Shown here in pieces: positions 9,400 to 17,520 of a stretch of 64,000 bases of DNA. Every line of letters begins with the position of its first letter. Position 1 is the stretch's first letter. This stretch comes from Natronobiforma cellulositropha (lineage in GTDB: Archaea; Halobacteriota; Halobacteria; Halobacteriales; Natrialbaceae). The stretch lies in contig NZ_JANZXN010000030.1 of NCBI RefSeq assembly GCF_025629245.1, positions 178,856 to 242,855 on the forward strand, written 5' to 3'. Below the pieces are notes generated by a model. It made no database searches. It was not told the origin of the DNA and was given only the letters and a program-made list of their open reading frames with translations. Both the position numbers and the translations under genes were made by a program.

Positions 9400-10338
9400 A
9401 TGAGTGAACAAGACGAGACGTACGAAGACATCGACGACGACGCTGGAATCGACGGCTACGAACCGTCGTACGTCGACGTCGACGGCATCCGAACGCGCTA
9501 CTACGACGTCGGTGACGGTGACCCGCTCGTGCTGATCCACGGCAACAACTGGAGTGGCTCGAGTAGTGCGAACACCTGGTCGAAGACCTTCGAGTTCCTG
9601 CGCGAACGGTTCCGCGTGCTCGCGTTCGACCGCGTCGGCTGTGGCATGACGGAGAACCCGGCCGACCCGGAGGCGTTCGTCTACCAGACGGACGTCGACC
9701 ACGCGCTCGGATTTCTCGACGCGATGGGACTCGAGTCGTGTCACCTCGCGGGCTGGTCGCGCGGCGGCGGTCTCGCAACGCGGATCGCCGTCGAAGAGCC
9801 CGAGCGCTTCGATACCCTGATCATCTGCAACAGCGCCACGCTCGGTCCACCAGCGGGTGACGGCGCCCACCGCCGCGACATCATCTTCGAGATGGACGCT
9901 CACGGTCTCGAGAAGACCGACCCCGCGTACATGGAGTACTTCTACCGCCAGTACTCCCACCAGCGTTCGTACATCACCGACGAGCGCGTCGGCATCGACG
10001 CCTCGATGGAGCGTACGGAGAAGGGTCTCGAGACGACGACGCTGATGTACGAGGAGGGACGGCTCGAGCGCTGGCAGGAGACGCTCGACGAGCACATGAA
10101 CGAGACCCACCAGCGGATCAAGGCGGGCGAACTCACCATGCCGGTGCTCTACGTATTCGGGCGAAACGATCCGACCGTCCCACCGGTGATGGCACTGGCG
10201 ACGTTCGATACGATCGCCCAGCACAACCCGGCGGTCCGGATGAAGATCATCAACCACTGTGGACACATGATCTTCTTAGAGCACCCCGAAGAGTTCTCGC
10301 GGACCGTCATCGAGTACGTCGACTGCTTTCACGGCTGA
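9400..10338 (+). CDS. Alpha/beta hydrolase (meta-cleavage-product/esterase-like)
   Basis: The 312-residue alpha/beta-hydrolase fold has oxyanion motif LIHGNN (45-50), nucleophile elbow GWSRG (Ser120), acid Asp257 (FGRNDPTVP) and base His289 (INHCGHM), a complete triad. A lid insert lies near residues 160-240. The acidic N-terminal tail of about 20 residues is a haloarchaeal feature. The substrate is unknown; the family includes esterases, epoxide hydrolases, haloperoxidases and C-C hydrolases. It is a single gene, convergent with the MBL hydrolase 59 bp away. Confidence 0.88.
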   Translation: MSEQDETYEDIDDDAGIDGYEPSYVDVDGIRTRYYDVGDGDPLVLIHGNNWSGSSSANTWSKTFEFLRERFRVLAFDRVGCGMTENPADPEAFVYQTDVDHALGFLDAMGLESCHLAGWSRGGGLATRIAVEEPERFDTLIICNSATLGPPAGDGAHRRDIIFEMDAHGLEKTDPAYMEYFYRQYSHQRSYITDERVGIDASMERTEKGLETTTLMYEEGRLERWQETLDEHMNETHQRIKAGELTMPVLYVFGRNDPTVPPVMALATFDTIAQHNPAVRMKIINHCGHMIFLEHPEEFSRTVIEYVDCFHG

Positions 10339-10397
10339 ACGCAGGTTCGGCCGCCGACTGCACCGTGAGCAGTGACCACGTGACGGGCGCTGCCCGA

Positions 10398-11063
10398 TCA
10401 GAACGCCCGGGCGTCGATTCCGTCGGCAGCGAGTTCCTCGAGAAACGCGTCGACGTCGGTCTCGATGGCGTCGAAGGTGTCGTAGTGGACCGGCAACACC
10501 AGGTCGGGATCGACGCGACGGGCGAACGCGGCCGCCTCGTGGCGGTCCATCGTGTAGTGGCCGCCGATCGGTGGCAACAGCACGTCCACCTCGAGCGACT
10601 CGTGGTGTGGAAGGACATCTGTGTCCGACGGATAGCAGACCGTCACGCCGTCGAGGGTGAGGACGAGACCGATCACCTCGCCATCGGCGTGAAACGGCGC
10701 ACCTTCGTCGTCGACGTGTGGGCCCTCGGGGTCGTTGTAGCCCGGAACGGTTCGGACACCGATCCCCTCGACGGCCGTCTCACCCTCGAGTTCGAGACCG
10801 ACGACGGCGAACTCGAGTGCGCTGGTGTCGATAGCGCGGTAGGCCGCAACGGTGGCATCGGGTGCGGCGACCGCCTCGATCGCTTCGGGATCGTAGTGGT
10901 CGGCGTCGTCGTGGGTGACGAAGACGACGTCGCCGTCCCGGGGTGCGGAGTCGAGCGCGCCGCTCCACGGGTCGACGTAGACGACGAGTCCGTCGTCGGT
11001 GGTGATACGGACGCTGGCGTGGCCCAGACGCTCGAGCGTCAGGCTCTCGTAGGTGACTGACAT
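10398..11063 (-). CDS. MBL-fold metallo-hydrolase (Lactamase_B_3/UPF0173-like)
   Basis: The 221-residue protein opens with the family segment LERLGHASVRI and VYVDPWSG. The metal motif reads THDDADHYDP (His51, Asp53, Asp55, His56) where HxHxDH is canonical, so the second histidine is replaced by Asp. Further likely ligands are in IGGHYTMD and VLPVHYDTF. It is predicted to be a cytoplasmic metal-dependent hydrolase of unknown substrate, or one with altered metal use. The start was set at the ATG at 11063, which begins the conserved core. A frame extension to 11090 exists but adds only nine uncharacteristic residues. Confidence 0.85.
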   Translation of the reverse strand: MSVTYESLTLERLGHASVRITTDDGLVVYVDPWSGALDSAPRDGDVVFVTHDDADHYDPEAIEAVAAPDATVAAYRAIDTSALEFAVVGLELEGETAVEGIGVRTVPGYNDPEGPHVDDEGAPFHADGEVIGLVLTLDGVTVCYPSDTDVLPHHESLEVDVLLPPIGGHYTMDRHEAAAFARRVDPDLVLPVHYDTFDAIETDVDAFLEELAADGIDARAF

Positions 11064-11131
11064 CGGTGGTGGTACGGCCAGCGCACACATAAGACTTCAG
11101 ACGAGCAACGAGAGATGTCGGCCGAGGGTCG

Positions 11132-11701
11132 TTACTCGCTCGAGGAGACCGGTGTGAGGCGGTCGGATTCGACGAACGAGTAGGTCGCCGCCATCCGGCC
11201 GAGTTTGCGAACCCGGGCGTCGATGTCGGGGTCGACGAACGCCCCCTCCTCGTCGAACGCCGCGGAGGCCCGTCGAATGCCGACTTCGTGGGGGAGCGTC
11301 CAGCCGTGGACCGTCCGGACGCCCGTCCGCAGGTGCTCGAGCGTCGCGGCGTACGAGCCACCGCCCGCCGTCGCCAGCAGGCCGACGGTCGTCCCCTCGA
11401 ACTCGTCTTTGCCGAGGTAGTCGAAGGCGTTCTTCAGCGCCGACGAGATCATGCCGTGATACACCGGCGTACCAAAGAGCACCGCATCGGCCTCGGCGAC
11501 GCGCGCTTTGAGCCTCGCGGCGTCGCCGCGGTCGCGGTCGTCGGGGTCGAACAACGGCAAATCCCACTCCCGGAGGTCGATCAGTTCGGTCGCTGCACCC
11601 GCCTCGTCCGCCGCGTCGAGGGCGTGCTCGAGGGCGAGTCTGGTGGTACTCGCGTCGCGTAAGCTCCCACAGAGCGCGAGCACCAGTCGTGTGTCTCCCA
11701 T
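11132..11701 (-). CDS. NADPH-dependent FMN reductase family protein
   Basis: The 189-residue flavodoxin-like protein carries the FMN-phosphate loop CGSLRDASTTRLA (11-23) and the hallmark TPVYHGMISSALKNAFDYL (78-96). It reduces FMN, quinones or azo/chromate-type acceptors with NAD(P)H; the physiological acceptor is not evident. The start was set at the ATG at 11701 because the core begins there (MGDTRLVLALCGS) and a minus-strand TATA-like TTATACC lies near 11726-11732, about 27 bp upstream. The longer frame adds residues without family resemblance. Confidence 0.9.
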   Translation of the reverse strand: MGDTRLVLALCGSLRDASTTRLALEHALDAADEAGAATELIDLREWDLPLFDPDDRDRGDAARLKARVAEADAVLFGTPVYHGMISSALKNAFDYLGKDEFEGTTVGLLATAGGGSYAATLEHLRTGVRTVHGWTLPHEVGIRRASAAFDEEGAFVDPDIDARVRKLGRMAATYSFVESDRLTPVSSSE

Positions 11702-12198
11702 CGTGTACACAGAAACACGGCGTTGGTATAACAGTACTGCTCGAGGAAATGCCTGGACGGGCGAGTGCGAGAGTGCATTCATGGCCTCGATCATGGACAT
11801 TCTCCGAAGTAGTATTGAGGCGGTAGTTCTGCCGCGACCAGAGTGGATCGAGGTTCGAGGGCGTATTCGAACGGTTCAACCGATCGTGAGGTCGTTTTCA
11901 CCACAGGCGGTAGTCGTATCGGGCGTTTCGACTTCTCGAGTGGGTTCGAGACCGGATACACCGTGTCCTCAGCCACAGTACGGCACGCTTCAGGACCCAT
12001 TTGAAAAGTATACATGTATGGTGGTACAGTGATACTATTTCTCGTTATAACCGGTACTCGACGGAGCCAAAGCACTGGGTGAGCGGTCGCTGGGCCCGTC
12101 TTCCCAACGAAGGGAATCACCTCGGGCAGCCACGAACATATCGCGACATACCGTGTACGGATTGGGAGTGCCGGCAGGACTCGAGAAGGTGCGGTTCG
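11702..12198. other. Gene-free spacer of about 500 bp
   Basis: It holds the promoter of the FMN reductase at its left end. At 12000-12050 there is an AT-richer patch (GTATACATGTATGG, then TTTCTCGTTATAACC). No coding sequence could be supported on either strand. Confidence 0.5.
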
Positions 12199-13236
12199 TT
12201 ACGGAGCCGACGAGCGGGCGCGCTCTCGAGCGAACAGATCGACGGCGATCTTCGCGCCGCCGAGGACGACCGGACCGATGAACAGCCCGACGGCACCGAA
12301 GACGACGAGACCGCCGAAGATGCCGACGACGACGATGGCGGCGTTGAACTCGCTCCGGTGACCGATCAGGGCGGGTCTGAGGTAGTTGTCCGAGGCACTG
12401 ACGAGGAGACCGTAGGCGACGAGGGCGGCGGCGGTCACGGGACGGCCGAGCGCGACGAGATAGAGCGCGACCGGGAACCAGACCGCGAACGCGCCGATCA
12501 GCGGCAAGAGTGCGAAGACGAACGTCGCGACGGTGAGAAAGACGACGGCCGGGACGCCAGCGACGGCGAGACCGATACCGAGTAAGACGGCCTGAATCGC
12601 GGCGACGAGGACGTTGCCGACCACCGAGGCCCACATGAGCCGGTCGAGTTCGGTGAACAGCTCGCGCTCGACGTCCGCGCGCAGCGGCGTCACCGCTCGC
12701 AGCCACGCGACGAACCGTTCGCCGTCGCGCAACAGCGAGAAGAGCACGAACACCGTCACGGTGAGTCCGATGAGGAGGTTCGGTAACCCGCCGACGACCC
12801 CGAGCGTCGCCGTCGCGAGACCCTGGACCCCCGTCGCGATCGGCTCCTGGTAGGTCGCGTACAGCTGGCCGAGGTCGCCGGTGTAGCCGACCGCTTGGAG
12901 ACGAGCCTCGAGCGTCTCCGCGTCGAGCGTCCCCTCCTGGACTGCGGCCAGGATCTCGAGTGCCTCCTCGATGGCCACCGCCAGGACGTACAGAATCGGC
13001 AGGATGACGGTGAGTATCGCCACCGCGATGAGCGCCAGCGCGGCGGCCGTCGAGCCGACGTAGCGCTCGAGGCGGCGCTGGGCGGGAGCGAAGACGTACG
13101 CGAGGACGACGGCGAAGAGGACGTACTGGAGGTACGGGAGGACGACCAGCGCAGCGAGCACCACCGCCAGCAGCGTCACCACGAGGAGACCGGTTCGGTC
13201 GGAGAGCCACGGCGTACGGGCAGGTCTCGAGGACAT
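12199..13236 (-). CDS. AI-2E family transporter (PF01594)
   Basis: The 345-residue polytopic membrane protein has about eight hydrophobic segments in the family pattern: a close N-terminal pair (residues 13-55), a long soluble loop at about 90-150, then a C-terminal membrane block ending in an IGPVVLGG motif typical of AI-2E/PerM proteins. Members export autoinducer-2 in some bacteria or act as Na+/H+ antiporters; AI-2 is not expected here. The start was set at the ATG at 13236 (MSSRPARTPWLSDRTG). It is divergent from the helicase gene, 105 bp apart. Confidence 0.9.
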   Translation of the reverse strand: MSSRPARTPWLSDRTGLLVVTLLAVVLAALVVLPYLQYVLFAVVLAYVFAPAQRRLERYVGSTAAALALIAVAILTVILPILYVLAVAIEEALEILAAVQEGTLDAETLEARLQAVGYTGDLGQLYATYQEPIATGVQGLATATLGVVGGLPNLLIGLTVTVFVLFSLLRDGERFVAWLRAVTPLRADVERELFTELDRLMWASVVGNVLVAAIQAVLLGIGLAVAGVPAVVFLTVATFVFALLPLIGAFAVWFPVALYLVALGRPVTAAALVAYGLLVSASDNYLRPALIGHRSEFNAAIVVVGIFGGLVVFGAVGLFIGPVVLGGAKIAVDLFARERARSSAP

Positions 13237-13341
13237 AGCCGGTAGTACGGTTCGCGGCGACCAAATATCCCGGTCTGGAACGCCCCACCGGGAGCCGTGG
13301 GAGCGAAATTGGTATACGCCTGACGCGATACTCGAGAGACA

Positions 13342-15390
13342 GTGACCGAGGAACGCGACGTCCCCACACAGGCGGGTGAGGAGACGCCACAGACGGACGA
13401 CGCAGCGACCGTCGAGGAGGAAGGCGAAGACGGCACGAGCGGTGAGCACAGCGGAGACAGTTCGGAAGGTGCAGACCGTTCGGACGGTTCAGACAGTGTG
13501 GAAAGTGTAGACGGTGGAGACCGTTCAGACGGATCCGGGAGCGCTGACGGCGCGGCCGACTCGAGCGACGTGGAGGGCGAAGCCGGGAGCAACGGCGGGG
13601 AGACGTTCTCTCTCGCAACGTTTCACGACTGCTGTCAGCAGGAGGGGCGGCCCGTCCTCACCGCGGCGACGGTCGCCCGTGTCCTCGAGTGTAGCCAGGA
13701 AACGGCGACCGGCCACCTCGAGCGCCTCGCCGAGACGGGTGCGCTCGAGCGCCTGTCGGTGTCGGCCGACCCGGTCGTCTGGTTCCCGAGCGAACTCGAG
13801 GACCTCACCGAGCGCGAGCGCGTGGTCGTCTTCCCCAAACGCAGAGAGATCGTCGTCGACCAGCCGAGCCAGTTTACGCGGGCACAGCTCACCCAGTTCG
13901 CCCACCAGGCCGACGCCACCGGCGACGGGGGCTACCGCTACGTCGTCAGACCCGAGGACGTCTGGCAAGCGCCCCACTCGACGTTCGAAGGACTCGAGCG
14001 GACGGTACGCCAGGCGCTCGGCGAGCGCTCTGCGGCGCTCGAGGCGTGGATCGAGAGCCAGTGGGACCGCGCCCAGCAGTTCCGTCTCTACACCCACCCC
14101 GACGAGTACACCGTGCTCGAGGGACGGACGCCGGAGGTGATGGGGAACGTCGCCCGCCAGAAACTCGACGAGGAGCACGTCCACGCACCGATCTCCGAGA
14201 CCGAAGACTGGGTCAGAGAGGGTGCGGAGGCGGCGATCAAACGGCTCCTCTACGAGGCGGGCTACCCCGTCCGCGACGAGCGTGACCTCGAGGGTGGTGA
14301 CGAACTCGCAGTCGAACTCGAGGTGAACTTACGCGAGTACCAGCGGACGTGGGTCGAGCGGTTCGAAGCGACCGGCCAGGGCGTCTTCGTCGGCCCACCC
14401 GGCAGCGGGAAGACGGTCGCCGCGATGGCGGCGATCGAAGCGGTCGGCGGCGAGACGCTGATCCTCGTCCCGAGCCGTGACCTCGCCCGCCAGTGGCAGG
14501 AGGCGCTGCTCGAGCACACCAGCCTCGAGCCGGCACAGGTCGGCCAGTACCACGGCGGCGTCAAGCAGGTCCGGCCGGTGACCGTCGCGACCTACCAGAT
14601 CGCCGGAATGGACCGCCACCGGTCGCTGTTCGACGACCGCGAGTGGGGACTCGTGATCTTCGACGAGGTCCACCACGTCCCGAGCGACGTCTACCGGCGC
14701 AGCACCCACTTACAGTCGCGCCACCGCCTGGGGCTGACCGCCAGCGCCATCAGGGAAGACGACCGCCAGGAAGAGATCTTCACGCTCGTCGGGCCGCCGA
14801 TCGGCACCGACTGGGCGGCGCTGTTCGAGGCGGGGTTCGTCGCCGAACCGGAACTCGAGATCCGGTACGTCCCCTGGGACGACGAGGCGGCGGACGAGTA
14901 CGCCGCCACCGAGGGCAGAGAACGCTATCAGGTCGCCGCGAGCAACCGCCGAAAGCTCGAGGAGATCCGCTACCTGCTCGCCTCGCACCCGACGGCGAAG
15001 GCGCTGGTCTTCGTCGAGTACCTCGAGCAGGGCCAGGAGATCGCCGACGCCCTCGACGTGCCGTTTCTCAGCGGGGAGACGCCACACCACCGCAGACAGG
15101 CGCTGCTCGAGGAGTTCCGCCGTGACGAGCGTGACGTGCTCGTCATCTCGCGGATCGGTGACGAAGGGCTGGACCTCCCGACGGCAGAGGTCGCGATCGT
15201 CGCCTCGGGACTCGGCGGCTCGCGACGCCAGGGAACCCAGCGGGCGGGGCGCACGATGCGGCCGACGGGCGGGGCACTCGTCTACGTCCTCGCGACGCGT
15301 GGCACCCGCGAAGAGGAGTTCGCCCGGCGACAGCTCCAGCACCTCGGGCGGCAGGGGATCACCGTAACCGAGCGAACCGTCGACCGCTGA
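13342..15390 (+). CDS. XPB-like superfamily 2 DNA helicase
   Basis: The 682-residue ATP-dependent DNA translocase has a GTG start. Residues 1-90 are a low-complexity Asp/Ser/Gly/Glu linker. A winged-helix-like region (LATFHDCCQQEGRPVLTAA) and a damage-recognition-type region follow. The SF2 core has Walker A GPPGSGKT near 352-359, Walker B DEVHH near 440, motif III LTAS, RIGDEGLDLP and motif VI QRAGRTMRP near 632. Archaeal XPB works in nucleotide excision repair and transcription. Part of the N-terminal linker is coded by a 9-bp DNA repeat also found next to parA. The GTG at 13342 is the only sensible start before the acidic tail. Confidence 0.92.
   Translation: MTEERDVPTQAGEETPQTDDAATVEEEGEDGTSGEHSGDSSEGADRSDGSDSVESVDGGDRSDGSGSADGAADSSDVEGEAGSNGGETFSLATFHDCCQQEGRPVLTAATVARVLECSQETATGHLERLAETGALERLSVSADPVVWFPSELEDLTERERVVVFPKRREIVVDQPSQFTRAQLTQFAHQADATGDGGYRYVVRPEDVWQAPHSTFEGLERTVRQALGERSAALEAWIESQWDRAQQFRLYTHPDEYTVLEGRTPEVMGNVARQKLDEEHVHAPISETEDWVREGAEAAIKRLLYEAGYPVRDERDLEGGDELAVELEVNLREYQRTWVERFEATGQGVFVGPPGSGKTVAAMAAIEAVGGETLILVPSRDLARQWQEALLEHTSLEPAQVGQYHGGVKQVRPVTVATYQIAGMDRHRSLFDDREWGLVIFDEVHHVPSDVYRRSTHLQSRHRLGLTASAIREDDRQEEIFTLVGPPIGTDWAALFEAGFVAEPELEIRYVPWDDEAADEYAATEGRERYQVAASNRRKLEEIRYLLASHPTAKALVFVEYLEQGQEIADALDVPFLSGETPHHRRQALLEEFRRDERDVLVISRIGDEGLDLPTAEVAIVASGLGGSRRQGTQRAGRTMRPTGGALVYVLATRGTREEEFARRQLQHLGRQGITVTERTVDR
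13442..13540 (+). repeat. Degenerate 9-bp repeats inside the helicase linker
   Basis: Eleven in-phase 9-mers such as GTGCAGACC, GTTCGGACG, GTTCAGACA, GTGTGGAAA, GTGTAGACG, GTGGAGACC and GTTCAGACG encode the Asp/Ser/Gly-rich linker (SDG, SDS, VES, VDG units). The unit matches that of the non-coding array at 17521-18660. Confidence 0.75.
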
Positions 15391-15428
15391 CGCCAGCGAG
15401 GGCCACAGGCGGCGTCACACGGCCGCGA

Positions 15429-15782
15429 CTACCCGACACCGACCGTCTGGGCGTGAACCGGGCCATCGGCCTCCTCGGCCACCCGCTCGAGCGAGTCGAC
15501 CGAGAGGATGCCGACACCGTCCTCGAGCACCCGTCTGGCGAGGGCGACGTCTTCGCCGCGGTCACCGACCGGCGTCCGGATGGTGACCGCCAGGCGAGCC
15601 TCGACGACAGTGTCGTTGAGACCGGGCTTCAGGCCCTGGACCTGTGGGTCGGCGACCGCGTCGACGGCCGGTACTCGGTCGACGACGGCCGTGACGCCGT
15701 CTGTGAGGGTTCCCGACGCGCCCAGCGGGACGCGTACGGAGAGCGTTGCAACGACGGCTCGAGTCTGTGTCTGTCGTGCCAT
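15429..15782 (-). CDS. Conserved-looking haloarchaeal hypothetical protein
   Basis: The 117-residue soluble protein alternates hydrophobic and charged residues with no membrane segment or cysteine motif. It starts MARQTQTRAVVATLSVRVPLGA and has a duplicated feel (VVDRVPAVDAVADPQVQGL, later LARRVLEDGVGILSVDSLERV). No family recognised. It is convergent with the helicase gene, 38 bp apart. Composition fits coding DNA better than the opposite strand, but no function can be given. Confidence 0.55.
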   Translation of the reverse strand: MARQTQTRAVVATLSVRVPLGASGTLTDGVTAVVDRVPAVDAVADPQVQGLKPGLNDTVVEARLAVTIRTPVGDRGEDVALARRVLEDGVGILSVDSLERVAEEADGPVHAQTVGVG

Positions 15783-15951
15783 CAGGTCCCCGTCGAGAGT
15801 CGAACTCGAGGTGCGGGTGCGACTGGAACGTCGACCGGCGTCCCGCGGGTGGTGACCGGCTCACCACGGGGATAGTCCACACTCGAGACCGGTCACTGGA
15901 CGTCGGCGTCTCCTCGGGAGAAGTACGGTCCGTCCGGCCCAGAGAGCGGCC

Positions 15952-16113
15952 CTATGCGGCGCGGACGGAGTGGATGCCGAGTGAAATCGACACCGGAGAC
16001 GAGAGGACCACGCCGCGGAGTGCCCAGGCGTTCGGATACCAGCCTCCGAACCCGGGTACCGCCACGGCGCTCTTCGCGAGTGCGAGCGCCGTGGTGGGAA
16101 TCGTCGTGGTCAT
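15952..16113 (-). CDS. Possible small hydrophobic protein
   Basis: A 53-residue frame beginning MTTTIPTTALALAKSAVAVPG and ending near ISLGIHSVRAA is mildly hydrophobic and could be a small membrane-associated protein. It sits in an otherwise gene-free 458-bp spacer (15783-16240) between the hypothetical gene and the ParA operon. There is no recognised family and no clear promoter; it may equally be chance. Confidence 0.25.
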   Translation of the reverse strand: MTTTIPTTALALAKSAVAVPGFGGWYPNAWALRGVVLSSPVSISLGIHSVRAA

Positions 16114-16240
16114 CGGTGAACGCAGATCACGCGGCGGTGATCGCAGTACGCAGAACATCTGGTCGCACTTACATAACCGTTTCTCAGGTGTGCGATAGCA
16201 TACCACAGATTCCGGCGAGGAGTGGATCGTCTCCCACGGA

Positions 16241-16642
16241 TCAGTCGTCGCGCTCGGTTCGGATCTCCTCGACGAGTCCGTCGGTATCCGCGGCGGCCAG
16301 CCGGAATACAGCGTCGTAGAACTCCCGACCAGTGAGGTCTCGCACGTCGTGGTTGGTCCGCAGCTGTGCGTCGACGAGCACGCGCGCGTCCTCGAGTGCG
16401 TCGAGGGTCTCCTGGCGGACGTAGACCGTCTTCTTCGTCGTCTCGTCGAAAGCGAACGCCGAGGGGTCAGACGGTTCGGGTTCGGTCTCCGGTTCCGAAC
16501 TCGCACCGTCAGTATCAGCTTCGGTCGAAGACTCGGGTGCGTCCGTCTCGTCGTACTCGACGGCTGCCGACGCTGGCTCTTCGTCCGCTGGTTCGTCGTC
16601 GACGGCCTCGCTCAGGCCCGCAAACCGGTTGTCATCGGGCAT
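16241..16642 (-). CDS. Small acidic partner protein of ParA, possible centromere adaptor
   Basis: The 133-residue protein has an acidic low-complexity half (residues 10-70, rich in Glu, Asp, Ser) followed by a folded C-terminal domain starting TTKKTVYVRQETLDALEDAR, whose strand-helix pattern resembles ribbon-helix-helix or other partition-adaptor folds. Its ATG overlaps the end of parA by 11 bp, so it is the second gene of a parA operon. In plasmid partition loci this position is held by the DNA-binding ParB-type protein. The DNA-binding role is inference; no canonical ParB motif is present. Confidence 0.72.
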   Translation of the reverse strand: MPDDNRFAGLSEAVDDEPADEEPASAAVEYDETDAPESSTEADTDGASSEPETEPEPSDPSAFAFDETTKKTVYVRQETLDALEDARVLVDAQLRTNHDVRDLTGREFYDAVFRLAAADTDGLVEEIRTERDD

Positions 16643-17462
16643 CGTCGACACCTCCTCGTTCGACGATGGCTGCGAGTTCGTCGAGTCGCTCGAGCATGTC
16701 GCTCTCGGGGTCGTGGACCGCGAGCGGGACACCCTCGCGCCAGGCACGGCGGAAGGCGATGCGCTCGCGCAGACCCGGTCCCGGCGAGTCGGGGTCGTCG
16801 AAGTGCGCAGAGCGGGCGAACGACGGGAGAAACTGGCCGAACTCGGACGTTTCGAGGTCGCCGATGATCCGCTTCTCCTCGTTGTCACCAGCCAGCGAGT
16901 TGGGGACGATGGCGAGAATCTCGAGGTCGATCTCCTTGCGGATCGGCAGGATCTGCTGGGTGTACATCCGCTCGAAGCCGCTGACGCTCGGCTCGCTCAT
17001 CCGCAACGGCACGATGACGTGCTGGGTCGAAATGAGCGAGGCGTCGGCGAGCGGCCCGAGGTTCGGCGGCGAGTCGACGACGACGAAGTCGTAGGCGTCC
17101 TCGAGCAGCGGGTCGACGATCTCGTTTCGGATCCAGAGCTCACCGAAGGTGGCGCTCCGAATACTGTTCTCGACGCTATCTAAGTCCTGGTTGGCCGGGA
17201 GGACGTCGAAGGAGTCGGCCGACCGGATTACGTCTCCCGCCGTCACATCACTGTTGTCGTCCAGAATGTGACCGAGGTGCGTATCACTCCGGTAGGCGTC
17301 GGCGAGACCGACGCCTTCGGTCGCGTTCCCCTGCTGGTCCAGGTCGACGAGCAAGACGTCGTGGCCGCGGTTGGCGAGGCGTTCGGCGAGGTTGATCGCG
17401 AGGGTCGTCTTGCCAACGCCGCCTTTCTGTAAGGCAACGCTGACGGCACGTGCTGTTGTCAT
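16632..17462 (-). CDS. parA: ParA/Soj-family partition ATPase
   Basis: The 276-residue deviant-Walker ATPase has Walker A KGGVGKTT at residues 13-20, DLDQQGNATEGVG (switch I region), VVDSPPNLGPL (Walker B/switch II) and LRMSEPSVSGFERM. It drives DNA or cargo segregation by ATP-dependent DNA binding. The start was set at the ATG at 17462 (MTTARAVSVALQ); the longer frame lacks family resemblance. Downstream it overlaps the small partner gene. Immediately upstream lies more than 1 kb of 9-bp repeats, a possible centromere. Confidence 0.93.
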   Translation of the reverse strand: MTTARAVSVALQKGGVGKTTLAINLAERLANRGHDVLLVDLDQQGNATEGVGLADAYRSDTHLGHILDDNSDVTAGDVIRSADSFDVLPANQDLDSVENSIRSATFGELWIRNEIVDPLLEDAYDFVVVDSPPNLGPLADASLISTQHVIVPLRMSEPSVSGFERMYTQQILPIRKEIDLEILAIVPNSLAGDNEEKRIIGDLETSEFGQFLPSFARSAHFDDPDSPGPGLRERIAFRRAWREGVPLAVHDPESDMLERLDELAAIVERGGVDDAR

Positions 17463-17520
17463 GGGTTGTGAGCGGTCGTTCGCCGCGGGTCGACTCGAGT
17501 GGACGATCCCGTCACACACG

